From Peteryoungia desertarenae (GTDB taxonomy: Bacteria > Pseudomonadota > Alphaproteobacteria > Rhizobiales > Rhizobiaceae): a DNA stretch of 64,000 nt. Positions 1 through 9,065 of the stretch are shown here, piece after piece (the stretch's first letter is position 1; each line of letters opens with the position of its first letter). The DNA lies in contig NZ_CP058350.1 of the NCBI RefSeq assembly GCF_005860795.2, positions 2,448,501-2,512,500 on the forward strand, in the 5' to 3' direction. Made by a program: the position numbers and the translations under genes. The notes under the pieces were generated by a model, which worked only from the letters and a program-made list of their open reading frames with translations, was not told where the DNA came from and did not search any database.

Positions 1-723
1 AACCTCATACGGGATGCCGCAAGTTTCGGCCAAGGCCAGCGCATTGCCCAGCCGCTCCAATTCGTCGCCGGTCAAGAAGCGGTCGCGTTGTTGCTCTTTA
101 TATAGATCAATGCCCGTGGCCGGGTTCGTGCCCTTCGGCACCAAGCCGTTTTTGTCCGCCCAGCTATACAAAGAAGACAGAATGGCAACGGCGCGGTTTG
201 CCACGTACTTGCCACCACGACCAGTTGCCTTGCCGATGGCGATGTCGTCGTGCATCTTCGCGACTTCGGCAAACTTGACGAAGGCCGCTGTTGACTTGCC
301 AAGCGCCGGTTTAAGGTGAGTGTTGACGATGTAGCGGTAATAGTCGCCAGTGGAGCCCTTGCACTTCTTGGCGACGTGACGGGATAGGAATTCATCGGCC
401 AGTTCACCGAAAGTCATGGCGGCGCGAACTTCGGCTTTGTCGCCGGCAGGATCGGCGCCCAGATGCACCGATGCGCGCAAAGACTTTGCGGCAGCCCGCG
501 CCGCTTCCGGCGTCATCGAATCCAGCCGGCCGATCTTCAATCGTTTCTTGCTCACGCCACGACCGCCGGCGCCGGGGCGATATTCAAAGATGAACGTCGC
601 CACGCCGCTTGGCATGATCCTAAGACCCAGGCCCTTCACGTCGTCATCAAAGTAGGTGATGGCCGTTTTCGGCGCCATGTCGAGCTTTGCGATTTCCTTG
701 CGCGTCAGTTTGATTGTGGGCAT
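1..723 (-). CDS. Tyrosine recombinase (integrase), N-terminal part, cut by window edge
   Basis: Reading the minus strand from an ATG at 723 gives 241 uninterrupted codons to the window edge, beginning MPTIKLTRKEIAKLDMAPK. The opening ~90 residues match the arm-type DNA-binding domain of phage/island integrases (YFDDDVKGLGLRIMPSG, then RLKIGRLDSMTPEAARAAAK). They are followed by a SAM-like core-binding domain (TFGELADEFLSRHVAKKCKG). The catalytic R-H-R-Y domain lies beyond position 1 and cannot be judged. The gene starts about 170 bp from a 3' tRNA-Thr fragment (894-941) and reads away from it, the usual arrangement of an integrase at the edge of a tRNA-integrated island. The island body should lie left of the window. 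The family call is firm; activity is unknown. Confidence 0.9.
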   Translation of the reverse strand, partial: MPTIKLTRKEIAKLDMAPKTAITYFDDDVKGLGLRIMPSGVATFIFEYRPGAGGRGVSKKRLKIGRLDSMTPEAARAAAKSLRASVHLGADPAGDKAEVRAAMTFGELADEFLSRHVAKKCKGSTGDYYRYIVNTHLKPALGKSTAAFVKFAEVAKMHDDIAIGKATGRGGKYVANRAVAILSSLYSWADKNGLVPKGTNPATGIDLYKEQQRDRFLTGDELERLGNALALAETCGIPYEV

Positions 724-736
724 TCGTTTCCTGTCC

Positions 737-814
737 TGTCGCCACCGTGTCGCCACCATGTCGCCACCGAAGGCGAAAACGTGTGGCAACGTCTGAAATC
801 AATATGTCGCCACC
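737..814. repeat. Phased direct repeats upstream of the integrase
   Basis: The 10-mer TGTCGCCACC occurs at 737-746, 748-757 and 759-768 with an exact 11-bp period, and again at 805-814. Degenerate versions occur at 783-792 (TGTGGCAACG) and near 865 (TGTAGCAACG). The set lies between the integrase start and the attachment site, where arm-type integrase or excisionase sites normally sit. An 11-bp period would place each copy on the same face of the helix. The protein that binds them is an inference. Confidence 0.6.
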
Positions 815-893
815 GATAGCAAAAAACAAGGGAATTCAATAAATAAACTTGCGGCCTAGTATTTTGTAGCAACGTGTGAAAAGCGTGAAAATA

Positions 894-941
894 TGATTTG
901 TAATCAGGGGGTCGCGGGTTCGAACCCTGCCGGGGGCACCA
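894..941 (+). other. 3' half of tRNA-Thr(TGT): attachment-site copy (att)
   Basis: The segment carries an anticodon loop TTTGTAA (anticodon TGT) in a closing stem, a variable loop, a T-arm with GCGGG-TTCGAAC-CCTGC, a 3' acceptor strand and an encoded CCA (939-941). No D-arm or 5' acceptor strand precedes it: sequence before 894 does not fold as a tRNA. It is therefore a tRNA fragment, typical of the second att site left when an island integrates into a tRNA 3' end. The intact tRNA-Thr should be at the other island boundary, outside the window. Confidence 0.8.
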
Positions 942-1024
942 TTTCTCCTGTCGTATGTTGGATCCTGCCGCGCTCGGCATAGCGTTGTTGCATGCTGCCA
1001 CCTGCTCAATCGAGGAGATTTGCG

Positions 1025-1321
1025 ATGCATATGCCCCTGATCATGACCTTTGCCGCCATGGCTTCCACTGCGCTGGCAGCCGATTCGACTGGCTCGCGTC
1101 CCGTCTTGTTTTCCTGCGATAACGGCATCACGCTTTCGGTCCTTTTTGCCAAAGACCACGCGGACGTCACGCTGGCGGATGGCACCGTCGTGTCGCTCCC
1201 GCAGCAGATTGCAGCGTCAGGCTACTGGTATTCAAACGGTCGCTACGAATTGCGCGGCAAAGGCGATGAGGCGAAGTTTGCCATTGGTCGCATGGCGCCG
1301 AGCACCTGCAAGGCGAATTAG
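1025..1321 (+). CDS. MliC-like lysozyme inhibitor family protein
   Basis: A 98-residue secreted protein. Residues 1-19 form a signal peptide ending ALA-AD. The mature part has the MliC-type pattern: an early Cys followed by a strand (FSCDNGITLSVLF), VTLADGTVVSLPQQ, then GYWYSNGRYELRGKGDEA and a terminal Cys pairing partner (APSTCKAN). Members of this family block C-type lysozyme in the periplasm or at the outer membrane. The ATG at 1025 is preferred over an upstream in-frame ATG at 992 because GAGGAG lies 8 bp before it and it begins the signal peptide. No lipobox is evident, so the protein is probably soluble and periplasmic. It is the first chromosomal gene after the att site. Confidence 0.75.
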   Translation: MHMPLIMTFAAMASTALAADSTGSRPVLFSCDNGITLSVLFAKDHADVTLADGTVVSLPQQIAASGYWYSNGRYELRGKGDEAKFAIGRMAPSTCKAN

Positions 1322-1344
1322 GGCTACCTCATTTTCCACGCATG

Positions 1345-1986
1345 TCAGTTGCCTGGCGGGCGGTCCGTCGGCCTTGCCACGATATAGTGAGAAGCGCGTC
1401 CCTTCCCGAAGGTCCGTGTCTCTTCGACAGCAAAGCCAGCAACCGCCAGGGCGGATAGCAACTTCTGGCGCGTCTGGTATTGGACCGGTGGTGCCATGCC
1501 GATCAGACGCATCACGGGCACGATGGCCCGAATGAAGATGGACATTTCGCCCAGGCAAGGCGTTTTCGAGATGAATATGCCGTCACTTTTCAGTTGCTGC
1601 CGTATGCGTCGCAGGGTCTGATCCAAATCCGGCACAAGATGCAGGACATTGAACGCACAGACAACGTCGAAGCGCTCCTCGGCAAAAGGTGCAGAAGCCT
1701 CTTGCTGGCGAAAATCGATCTTGTTGGCCTCAGGCTTGGCGCGCGCGATTTCAATCATTGCAGCCGAAATATCAGTGGCGACGACCTTTTCGACAAAGGG
1801 CGCCAGCCTGAGCGCGGTACTGCCTGTTCCGCAACCGATCTCCAGGAGCCAGTGCTCCGGACGAAGCCGCGCCTTTACGGCATCCAGTGTTGCCTCGTAG
1901 GCCTCCACGTCCTTCACCGGCATGGCCGCATAGCGCGGAGCCAGCTTGTCCCAGAAATTCGCATTGGCCTGTGCCGCGCTGTTCAT
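1345..1986 (-). CDS. Class I SAM-dependent methyltransferase
   Basis: A 213-residue protein with the Rossmann SAM-binding motif I (LLEIGCGTGSTALRLAP, about residues 46-62), an acidic motif II (VVATDIS), and a post-I region FDVVCAFNVLHLVPD. This is the UbiE/small-molecule type. The substrate cannot be read from sequence. It is divergent from the LysR gene at 2096 with a 109-bp shared intergenic region, so it is the natural candidate target of that regulator. Confidence 0.85.
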   Translation of the reverse strand: MNSAAQANANFWDKLAPRYAAMPVKDVEAYEATLDAVKARLRPEHWLLEIGCGTGSTALRLAPFVEKVVATDISAAMIEIARAKPEANKIDFRQQEASAPFAEERFDVVCAFNVLHLVPDLDQTLRRIRQQLKSDGIFISKTPCLGEMSIFIRAIVPVMRLIGMAPPVQYQTRQKLLSALAVAGFAVEETRTFGKGRASHYIVARPTDRPPGN

Positions 1987-2040
1987 CCATTCGTCCCTTC
2001 TCGCATCCTATGATGAACTCCTTGTTGGCAGAGGATAGCT

Positions 2041-2061
2041 ATTCACTCACGCATGGTGAAT
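2041..2061. promoter_or_regulatory. Dyad in divergent promoter, candidate LysR operator
   Basis: ATTCAC (2041-2046) and GTGAAT (2056-2061) form a perfect inverted repeat with a 9-bp spacer. Three base pairs plus N9 plus three base pairs is the spacing of LysR-type boxes, although the inner bases (CAC-N9-GTG) differ from the classic ATC-N9-GAT. It sits between the divergent methyltransferase and LysR genes. Binding is an inference. Confidence 0.45.
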
Positions 2062-2095
2062 TGTGCAATTATGTCGATTTGATATACATAAATAT

Positions 2096-2989
2096 ATGAA
2101 CTGGCAGGTAATCGACTATGACTGGAATCATGTGCGCGCTTTCTTGGCGACCGCCAAGACGGGCTCCCTGAGTGCGGCAGCACGGGAGTTGCGCACCAGT
2201 CAGCCGACCATCGGTCGGCAGATTGCAGCGCTTGAACAGGTTCTGGGCGTTATCCTGTTCGAGCGTGGCAGACGCGGCCTTACCGTGACCGCCGTCGGGC
2301 GGCAGCTTTTGCAACATGCCGACGCCATGGCAACGGCAGCGCACTGGATGAGCCTGACAGCCTCAGGTCAATCGCAGGACATCGCCGGCGAGGTGTCCGT
2401 CACAGCCGTTGACTTCATCTGCAGCCAGGTCGTGGTGCCGGTCATCAGGCGCCTGGCCGTGGAGGCGCCGGCCCTCTCGATCCGCATGCTTTCGTCCAAT
2501 GCCATCCAGGATCTTGCGCGCCGCGACGCGGATATTGCCATCCGTCATGTGCGGCCAGACCAGCCCGATCTGGTGGCCAGATTGGTGACAACCTATCATG
2601 CGAGCTTCTACGCCGCCCGAAGCTTTCTCGACCGCCAGGGTCGGCCCCGTACGGCAGAGGAACTGAAGTCAATCCCCGTCATCGGCAATGACGAGCCCGA
2701 ACCTTTCATTCGTATCGCCGCCGAACACGGCATCAGCATTTGTGAGGACCAGTTCCGCCATCCGGCCAACAGTGCCACGCTCATCTGGGATCTGGTTCGC
2801 GCCGGTCTCGGCATGGCTTTTCTGCCGGATGAATTCTGCCGCGACATGCCGGATCTGGAACGGGTCTTTCCAGACCACGCCCCGTTCGGCTTTCCCGTCT
2901 GGCTAGTGACCCACCGCGAGCTCCAGACCAGCCGCCGGATCAGGATGGTCTATGATGCCCTGGCCGAGGAATTGGCCGCAAGGCGGTAG
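2096..2989 (+). CDS. LysR-family transcriptional regulator
   Basis: A 297-residue protein from the ATG at 2096. The N-terminal winged helix-turn-helix (DWNHVRAFLATAKTGSLSAA, LRTSQPTIGRQIAALEQ, LFERGRRGLTVT) spans roughly residues 9-68. The rest is a periplasmic-binding-protein-like effector domain with LVRAGLGMAFLPDEF near the C-terminus. The start is uncertain: a GTG at 2063 is in frame and neither has a clear ribosome-binding site. The effector is unknown. Divergent placement suggests control of the methyltransferase and of its own gene. Confidence 0.88.
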   Translation: MNWQVIDYDWNHVRAFLATAKTGSLSAAARELRTSQPTIGRQIAALEQVLGVILFERGRRGLTVTAVGRQLLQHADAMATAAHWMSLTASGQSQDIAGEVSVTAVDFICSQVVVPVIRRLAVEAPALSIRMLSSNAIQDLARRDADIAIRHVRPDQPDLVARLVTTYHASFYAARSFLDRQGRPRTAEELKSIPVIGNDEPEPFIRIAAEHGISICEDQFRHPANSATLIWDLVRAGLGMAFLPDEFCRDMPDLERVFPDHAPFGFPVWLVTHRELQTSRRIRMVYDALAEELAARR

Positions 2990-3053
2990 GTGACTCTGGT
3001 GCGGCCTCGTCCGGTTGTTCTCTGTACCAACTCTGTTCACATGGCATGAGGGC

Positions 3054-4271
3054 TTATTCCTCCGTCGCATCTAGCCTCACTGCTTCCTGCATCTCGTGAA
3101 TGAGGTCGGGCAGGGCGCTCTGCACCCGGTTCCAGCTGGGCATGAAGGGTGTGGCGTTCGGATTGTCCAGATAGACCTGACCCGCCTCGATCAGATTGGC
3201 GGCGAAGAGTTCGACCGCGCGCTCTTCCTGATGCCTGTCGGTCGTCAGGCCATTCATGCGCGCATCATGATGATAGGTTTCCACAAGATCGAGTGCCGTC
3301 CGGTAATAGGTGGCCTTCAGCGTGCGGAACCGGTCCTGATTGAAGACGACACCGTCCGTCGCCAGCTTGCGGTAAAGCGCCTTGGTGATGTCGATCGACA
3401 TGCGCGACAGGCCCTTGGCGGCATCTTCAGCGGAGAGCGGCTGGTGCTTGTGGTCATATTGGTCGGCAATGTCGACCTGGCAGATGACGTTGCTCGACTG
3501 ATTGCGCCACAGTTCCGAGAGAACGCCGATTTCAAGTCCCCAGTCGGAGGGAATACGAATGTCCTGCAGAATGTTGCTCTGCATGGCAAACTCACCGGCC
3601 AGCGGATAGCGAAAGGCCTTCAGATAATCGAGATAGGGGTGATGTCCCACCACCCGCTCAAGGCTGAGCAGCAGCGGTGTCACCAGCAGCCGCGTGACCC
3701 GCCCATTCAGCGACCGGTCGGCAATGCGCGGATAATAGCCCTTGGAAAAGACGTAAGGGAAACGCGGATTGGCGACGGGATAGACAAGTCGTGCCAGCAT
3801 GTCGCGCGAGTAGGTGGTGATATCGCAGTCATGCAGAGCCACGACACCCTGTTGCCGCGATGCCAGGACGTAGCCCATGCAGAACCAGACATTTCGCCCC
3901 TTGCCAGGCTGATCGGGCGAAAGGCCTTCCTCGGCGAGTTTAGCGTCAATCGCCCGAAGTCGCGGCCCGTCGTGCCAGAGGATCGAGTGTTTCTGTGGCA
4001 GACGCGAAAAGTAGGAACGTGCATGGTCGAACTGTGCCCGGTCGGCTTGATCAAGTCCCACCACAATCTCGGAGATATAGCTCGCCTGAGCAAGCTCGCT
4101 GATGATGTGATCAAGGGCAGGGGCCTGAAGTTCGGAATAGAGCGATGGCAGGATCAGGGTGATCGGTCGGCATGAGGCGAAGATAGCGAGTTCATTTTCC
4201 ATCCGCTCCAGCGAGCGTTCGCGCAGATTATGCAGGGTGGCCACCACCCCGTTCTGGTGAAAATCAGCCAT
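3054..4271 (-). CDS. gpgS: Glucosyl-3-phosphoglycerate synthase-like glycosyltransferase
   Basis: A 405-residue GT-A fold enzyme. A nucleotide-sugar domain begins at RPITLILPSLYSE, followed by a DxD-type metal site in ALHDCDITTY. The stretch VFSKGYYPRIADRSLNGRV and RLLVTPLLLSLERVVG matches the KGYYxR...GRVTxL...PLL signature of glucosyl-3-phosphoglycerate synthases (GT81). The family joins a nucleotide-activated hexose to 3-phosphoglycerate. It follows the cognate phosphatase by 39 bp on the same strand, which strongly supports the pathway. Glucose versus mannose as donor cannot be settled by eye. The mannosyl-3-phosphoglycerate synthase family is the alternative. Confidence 0.75.
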   Translation of the reverse strand: MADFHQNGVVATLHNLRERSLERMENELAIFASCRPITLILPSLYSELQAPALDHIISELAQASYISEIVVGLDQADRAQFDHARSYFSRLPQKHSILWHDGPRLRAIDAKLAEEGLSPDQPGKGRNVWFCMGYVLASRQQGVVALHDCDITTYSRDMLARLVYPVANPRFPYVFSKGYYPRIADRSLNGRVTRLLVTPLLLSLERVVGHHPYLDYLKAFRYPLAGEFAMQSNILQDIRIPSDWGLEIGVLSELWRNQSSNVICQVDIADQYDHKHQPLSAEDAAKGLSRMSIDITKALYRKLATDGVVFNQDRFRTLKATYYRTALDLVETYHHDARMNGLTTDRHQEERAVELFAANLIEAGQVYLDNPNATPFMPSWNRVQSALPDLIHEMQEAVRLDATEE

Positions 4272-4310
4272 GCTTTGCCTTTCAAACAGAAAGAGGCGGT
4301 TGCCGCCGCC

Positions 4311-5099
4311 TCAGATGAACCCCGTTTCAACGATATGCATCATCATCTGGTTCCATCCCGATGGTCCGGGGATATTGGAGCGCAGAATATAGCCCTGTCG
4401 TTCACGCTCTGTGACAGGCAGGGCAGGATGCGATGGATTGGCTATGATGATGCCGCGATCAGCGGCTTCCAGCATGGCAAGGTCGTTGGGCGCATCACCA
4501 AGTGCCACGGTCTTGACCGGTTCTCCTGACCGCGCCTTAAAATGGGCGACCAGTTCCGCCATCCGTTCGGCCTTGCTGGTCTTGGGCATGAGTGTGAAGA
4601 AGCGTCCGCCTTGCACGGCTTGCAGACCGTGCTGATCGAGGATTGCGACGAAATCCTCTCGCCGCTGCGGCGAACCGGAGAAGAGACCCGGCTCGGAAAA
4701 CCGCCTTAGCTGCGCCCGCGCTGCTGCGTCCTGCGACAGACCCGTCTTGTGTTGGATCTGATCAAGCGTCCAATCGCCAAAGCCCGCAAAGCATGGCCGA
4801 AGCTCTGCAGGTAAATCTCGCAACAGGGCGCGGATTTTCAGGTATGCCTGATTGGTCTGGCTCGCTTGGGAACGGCCCGACTGCGGCCAAGCAATGCCGG
4901 CACCGTTCTCGACGATCATCGGGTAGTCGATACCGATCTCATCCGCCAGCGGTCGCATTTCCGCTTCCGTCTTGCTGCTGGCGAGAATGACCGGAACTCC
5001 ACGTTCCTTCAGCAGATCGAGAGCGGGCCTTGCCGGCTCGAAGGAATAGCTCTCGTGATCGAGCAGCGTTCCATCGAGATCGGTGAAGACCAGACTCAT
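4311..5099 (-). CDS. HAD-family mannosyl/glucosyl-3-phosphoglycerate phosphatase
   Basis: A 262-residue Cof-type HAD phosphatase. Motif I is FTDLDGTLLD (residues 5-14, nucleophile Asp), motif II ILASSKTEAEM, and motif IV LGDAPNDLAML. The cap region and length match the mannosyl-3-phosphoglycerate phosphatase/YedP family, which dephosphorylates the sugar-phosphoglycerate made by the next gene to yield a glycosylglycerate solute. The ATG overlaps the rlmB stop by 4 bp, so the three genes are probably cotranscribed and translationally coupled. Confidence 0.8.
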   Translation of the reverse strand: MSLVFTDLDGTLLDHESYSFEPARPALDLLKERGVPVILASSKTEAEMRPLADEIGIDYPMIVENGAGIAWPQSGRSQASQTNQAYLKIRALLRDLPAELRPCFAGFGDWTLDQIQHKTGLSQDAAARAQLRRFSEPGLFSGSPQRREDFVAILDQHGLQAVQGGRFFTLMPKTSKAERMAELVAHFKARSGEPVKTVALGDAPNDLAMLEAADRGIIIANPSHPALPVTERERQGYILRSNIPGPSGWNQMMMHIVETGFI

Positions 5100-5980
5100 T
5101 TTGACGCGGCCATAAGGTGTTGTCTTGAGGCGTAAAGGGCGATCGCCGCAGCATTCGACACATTCAGCGACTTGATCGCCCCCGGCATGTCGAGGCGCGC
5201 CAACGCTGACACAGTTTCGCGCGTCTTCTGGCGAAGACCCTTGCCCTCCGACCCCAGCACCAGCGCGATCTTGTCGCCCTTGAGCGTGTTTTCCATCGGC
5301 TGCGGACCTTCCGAATCAAGGCCGACGGAGTAGAAACCGAGCTTGTGGAGTTCCCCAAGGGCCTCGGCGAGATTGGTCACCTGGATATAGGGGATCATCT
5401 CGAGTGCGCCGGACGCCGATTTCGCCAGGACCCCCGATTCGGTCGGGCTGTGGCGCTGCGTCGTGATGACCGCACCCGCGCCAAAGGCAACGGCCGAGCG
5501 CATGATCGCACCGACATTGTGGGGATCGGTGACCTGGTCGAGCACCAGGATCAGAGGGCTCTGCTTCAAGGCTTCAAGACGACGACCGGGCAGGGGACGG
5601 GTTTCCAGCATGACGCCCTGATGAATTGCGTCCGGACCCAACATCTTGTCGAGGTCGTGTGGCGTTACCGTCTCGAAAGGAATGCCGAGCTGTTCCACCG
5701 ACGGGATTTCCAGCCTGACGAGCGCATTCTGTGTTGCGGACAGTTTGATCAGCTTGCGCTCGGGATTGTCGAGTGCCGCACGCACGGTGTGAAGGCCGTA
5801 AAGCAGCACCTGCTCCGGTGCGAGCTTCGGCGGCGTCCAGTCCGTATTGCCCTTCCGCCCCCTTGGCGCAGCGGGGGTGGGGATCTCGCCCCGTTCGCGC
5901 TTGGCGTCGCGCACCTGCCGGCGCAGCGTGGCATAATGGGTGTCGCGGGCGGATTTGTCGGTCTTGGTATCTTTTGTCAT
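5096..5980 (-). CDS. rlmB: 23S rRNA 2'-O-methyltransferase, SpoU/TrmH family (RlmB-like)
   Basis: A 294-residue protein. A basic N-terminal tail of about 55 residues is followed by a substrate-binding domain (LYGLHTVRAALDNPERKL) and the knotted SPOUT catalytic domain. SPOUT motif 1 is DPHNVGAIMRSAVAFGAG, motif 2 ALVLGSEGKGLRQ, and motif 3 IKSLNVSNAAAIALY. Family members methylate the ribose of G2251 in 23S rRNA. It is first in the operon with the two glycosylglycerate genes, an association with no obvious functional link. Confidence 0.88.
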   Translation of the reverse strand: MTKDTKTDKSARDTHYATLRRQVRDAKRERGEIPTPAAPRGRKGNTDWTPPKLAPEQVLLYGLHTVRAALDNPERKLIKLSATQNALVRLEIPSVEQLGIPFETVTPHDLDKMLGPDAIHQGVMLETRPLPGRRLEALKQSPLILVLDQVTDPHNVGAIMRSAVAFGAGAVITTQRHSPTESGVLAKSASGALEMIPYIQVTNLAEALGELHKLGFYSVGLDSEGPQPMENTLKGDKIALVLGSEGKGLRQKTRETVSALARLDMPGAIKSLNVSNAAAIALYASRQHLMAASK

Positions 5981-6083
5981 GCCATCTTATAGCGAGCCGC
6001 AATGCCTTCGGATAGACCTTGGCTCCGCGCACAGGTTTCCCACAGTCGCAAAATATTTCGAAATTTTTTTGGCCCGGATCGTG

Positions 6084-6112
6084 TTGACATCGCCTCATTG
6101 GGCCGTCATATA
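6084..6112 (+). promoter_or_regulatory. Sigma-70-type promoter for tRNA-Tyr–tRNA-Gly–tufA
   Basis: A consensus -35 TTGACA (6084-6089), a 17-bp spacer and a -10-like CATATA (6107-6112) lie 77 bp upstream of tRNA-Tyr and divergent from rlmB. An A/T-rich run just upstream (around 6048-6070) could act as an UP element. There is no terminator between the tRNAs and tufA, so one transcript could cover all three. Confidence 0.6.
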
Positions 6113-6188
6113 CCCGCCGCAGATCAACGGGGCGCTGCCCTTGAGATCACGAGTGAAAGCTTGGTTGCTTTGATCCGGACGAAAGAAT

Positions 6189-6273
6189 GGAGAGATGCCC
6201 GAGTGGTTAAAGGGGACGGACTGTAAATCCGTTGGCTACGCCTACGTTGGTTCAAATCCAACTCTCTCCACCA
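6189..6273 (+). tRNA. tRNA-Tyr (anticodon GTA)
   Basis: An 85-nt class II tRNA. The acceptor pairs GGAGAGA with TCTCTCC, the anticodon stem-loop reads GGACTGTAAATCC (GTA), there is a long variable arm as expected for bacterial tRNA-Tyr, a T-loop TTCAAAT, discriminator A and encoded CCA. It is separated from tRNA-Gly by 21 bp. The tRNA-Tyr/tRNA-Gly/tuf order is widely conserved in proteobacteria. Confidence 0.96.
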
Positions 6274-6294
6274 TTCGTCATCGGATCGGACACC

Positions 6295-6368
6295 GCGGGT
6301 ATAGCTCAATGGTAGAGCAGCAGCCTTCCAAGCTGAATACACGGGTTCGATTCCCGTTACCCGCTCCA
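6295..6368 (+). tRNA. tRNA-Gly (anticodon TCC)
   Basis: A 74-nt cloverleaf. The acceptor pairs GCGGGTA with TACCCGC, the anticodon loop reads CTTCCAA (TCC), the T-loop is TTCGATT, the discriminator is T and CCA is encoded. It lies between tRNA-Tyr and tufA in the same orientation. Confidence 0.96.
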
Positions 6369-6593
6369 GTCCAACAGAAAAGATCAACTCATTGGTTTCA
6401 AAGATGATGTGGTGGCAAATCACCCTTGGGTGAATTGCTTTTCTCAGCGTAAGTTCCGCCCCCGTTCAACCCGACTTCGGCCCGCTCCTGAGGCCCAGCA
6501 ATTAAGGCTTGCGCATTGCGTACGAAAGCCTTAAACGGCGGGACCAAACCGGTTCGCCGGGGCAACCCCGTTTCGTTCACAGGAAGCATTCAA

Positions 6594-7769
<1,176 letters not shown>

Positions 7770-7905
7770 TCGCTGATCGGTGGCGATGACGAAAGCTGCC
7801 GACGCTACTGAGTATGTTCAGATGGCGCGCAAGCGCGATCTGAACGCGGCGCCGGCATCGTCGCTTCGATCATCGAGTAATTGCTGCCTTCAAGGGTAGT
7901 GATAG

Positions 7906-7935
7906 GGCCTCGCTGGCAGCAGCGAGGCCTTTTTT
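7906..7935 (+). terminator. Rho-independent terminator of the tRNA–tufA unit
   Basis: A perfect 9-bp stem GGCCTCGCT/AGCGAGGCC (7906-7914, 7921-7929) with a 6-nt loop is followed by six T residues. It lies 25 bp after the duplicated tuf tail, so the transcript should end here. Confidence 0.92.
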
Positions 7936-8001
7936 GGTTCAAGATGGCATCACAGACCGCTGATTGTTCAGTTCGAGCGCTTGTTCGCGACTGGGTCACC
8001 T

Positions 8002-8376
8002 TTACTCAGGTTTTCCGGTTTGCGCTCCGACAAGCTGCAGCAAGTCGCTCACGAGATGCCCATTGATCCTCATGCCAGTGAGGTCGCAGTCACTGATGCT
8101 CACATTCGCAAGGCTTGATTGGCGGATCAGCGTGCCCTCGAAATCGGAATGGCGGAAATCGACCCGGCGCATGTCCGCATCTTCGAAAAGGGAATCACTC
8201 ATCGCGACATTCTTGAGATTGGCACCGCACAGGCGCGCATCGGTCATATGGATATTGTCGAGATTGGCGTCGCCAACAACGCTGCCGCCGAGGTTGACGC
8301 TGGTCAATCTGCTGCCTTCCAGCGAGACGTTGTGGAATTCCGATTGGGGGAGGGCGGCATTCTCAATGCGGATCAT
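8002..8376 (-). CDS. Pentapeptide-repeat protein
   Basis: A 124-residue protein in which every fifth residue is often L, F or M with A/S/N/D at the next-but-one position (SRLTSVNLGGSVVGDANLDN, ARLCGANLKNVAMSDS, DADMRRVDFRHSDFEG). This is a right-handed quadrilateral beta-helix of roughly four to five coils. ATG at 8376 with AGAGGA upstream is preferred over a TTG at 8418. Small pentapeptide proteins include gyrase-protecting Qnr/MfpA types, but this one is shorter than those (around 190-220 residues), so no function is assigned. It is convergent with the tuf terminator. Confidence 0.8.
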   Translation of the reverse strand: MIRIENAALPQSEFHNVSLEGSRLTSVNLGGSVVGDANLDNIHMTDARLCGANLKNVAMSDSLFEDADMRRVDFRHSDFEGTLIRQSSLANVSISDCDLTGMRINGHLVSDLLQLVGAQTGKPE

Positions 8377-8595
8377 GCTTGGATCCTCTGTTTCGGCGCG
8401 TGAATAACCGTGCTCCAAAGCGCCTGATCGATGGACAGTGGTTGAAGGAGCGCTTTCACAACTGTGTCGGACAAAGGTTAACCTGCCGAAAGCAGCGGGA
8501 AAAACGAAAAAAGACGCTTGCCATTCGAAGCCGCCCGTCTTAAAGGGAGCGGCATGCCCCGGACGGAAACATGATTTCCAACCGCGGGACGGCTT

Positions 8596-8671
<76 letters not shown>

Positions 8672-8848
8672 GTCCTTTCGGCGCGCGGTTGCTGCGACGG
8701 ACGGCGCTGGTAGTCAAGCAAAAAATGCAGAAGATTCGATTTCCTCTTGTGAAATGCGGAATCGGTCTTTATGTAGGGTTGAAACAGACACGCGGCGCGT
8801 GGGGCTGATTAGGTTCGGCTTTACGTGCCGTAAATGCGTGGGCAATAA

Positions 8849-9049
8849 ATGGCATCCAAGGGTAATCCATTCGCGTTTCTGCAGCAGGTACGCTCCGAGA
8901 CGTCCAAGGTCACGTGGCCCTCGCGTCGCGAAACCTTGATCTCGACAGCCATGGTGCTGGCGATGGTCATTTTCGCTTCGCTGTTCTTCTTTGGTGCGGA
9001 CCAGCTCATCAGCTGGCTCCTGAGCCTTGTGTTGAACATCGGCAACTGA
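8849..9049 (+). CDS. secE: Preprotein translocase subunit SecE
   Basis: A 66-residue protein with an amphipathic N-terminal helix (FLQQVRSETSKVTWPSRRET, containing the conserved KVTWPS) and a single C-terminal membrane segment (STAMVLAMVIFASLFFFG). This is the short one-helix form usual in alphaproteobacteria, unlike the three-helix E. coli protein. It clamps SecY in the inner-membrane SecYEG channel. It is followed by nusG after 16 bp. Confidence 0.95.
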   Translation: MASKGNPFAFLQQVRSETSKVTWPSRRETLISTAMVLAMVIFASLFFFGADQLISWLLSLVLNIGN

Positions 9050-9065
9050 TCGGACGGAGGCGGAC

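Noticed and set aside
894-941. Functional tRNA-Thr gene
   Set aside because: Only the anticodon loop, T-arm and 3' acceptor strand are present; the upstream sequence cannot form the D-arm or pair with the acceptor.
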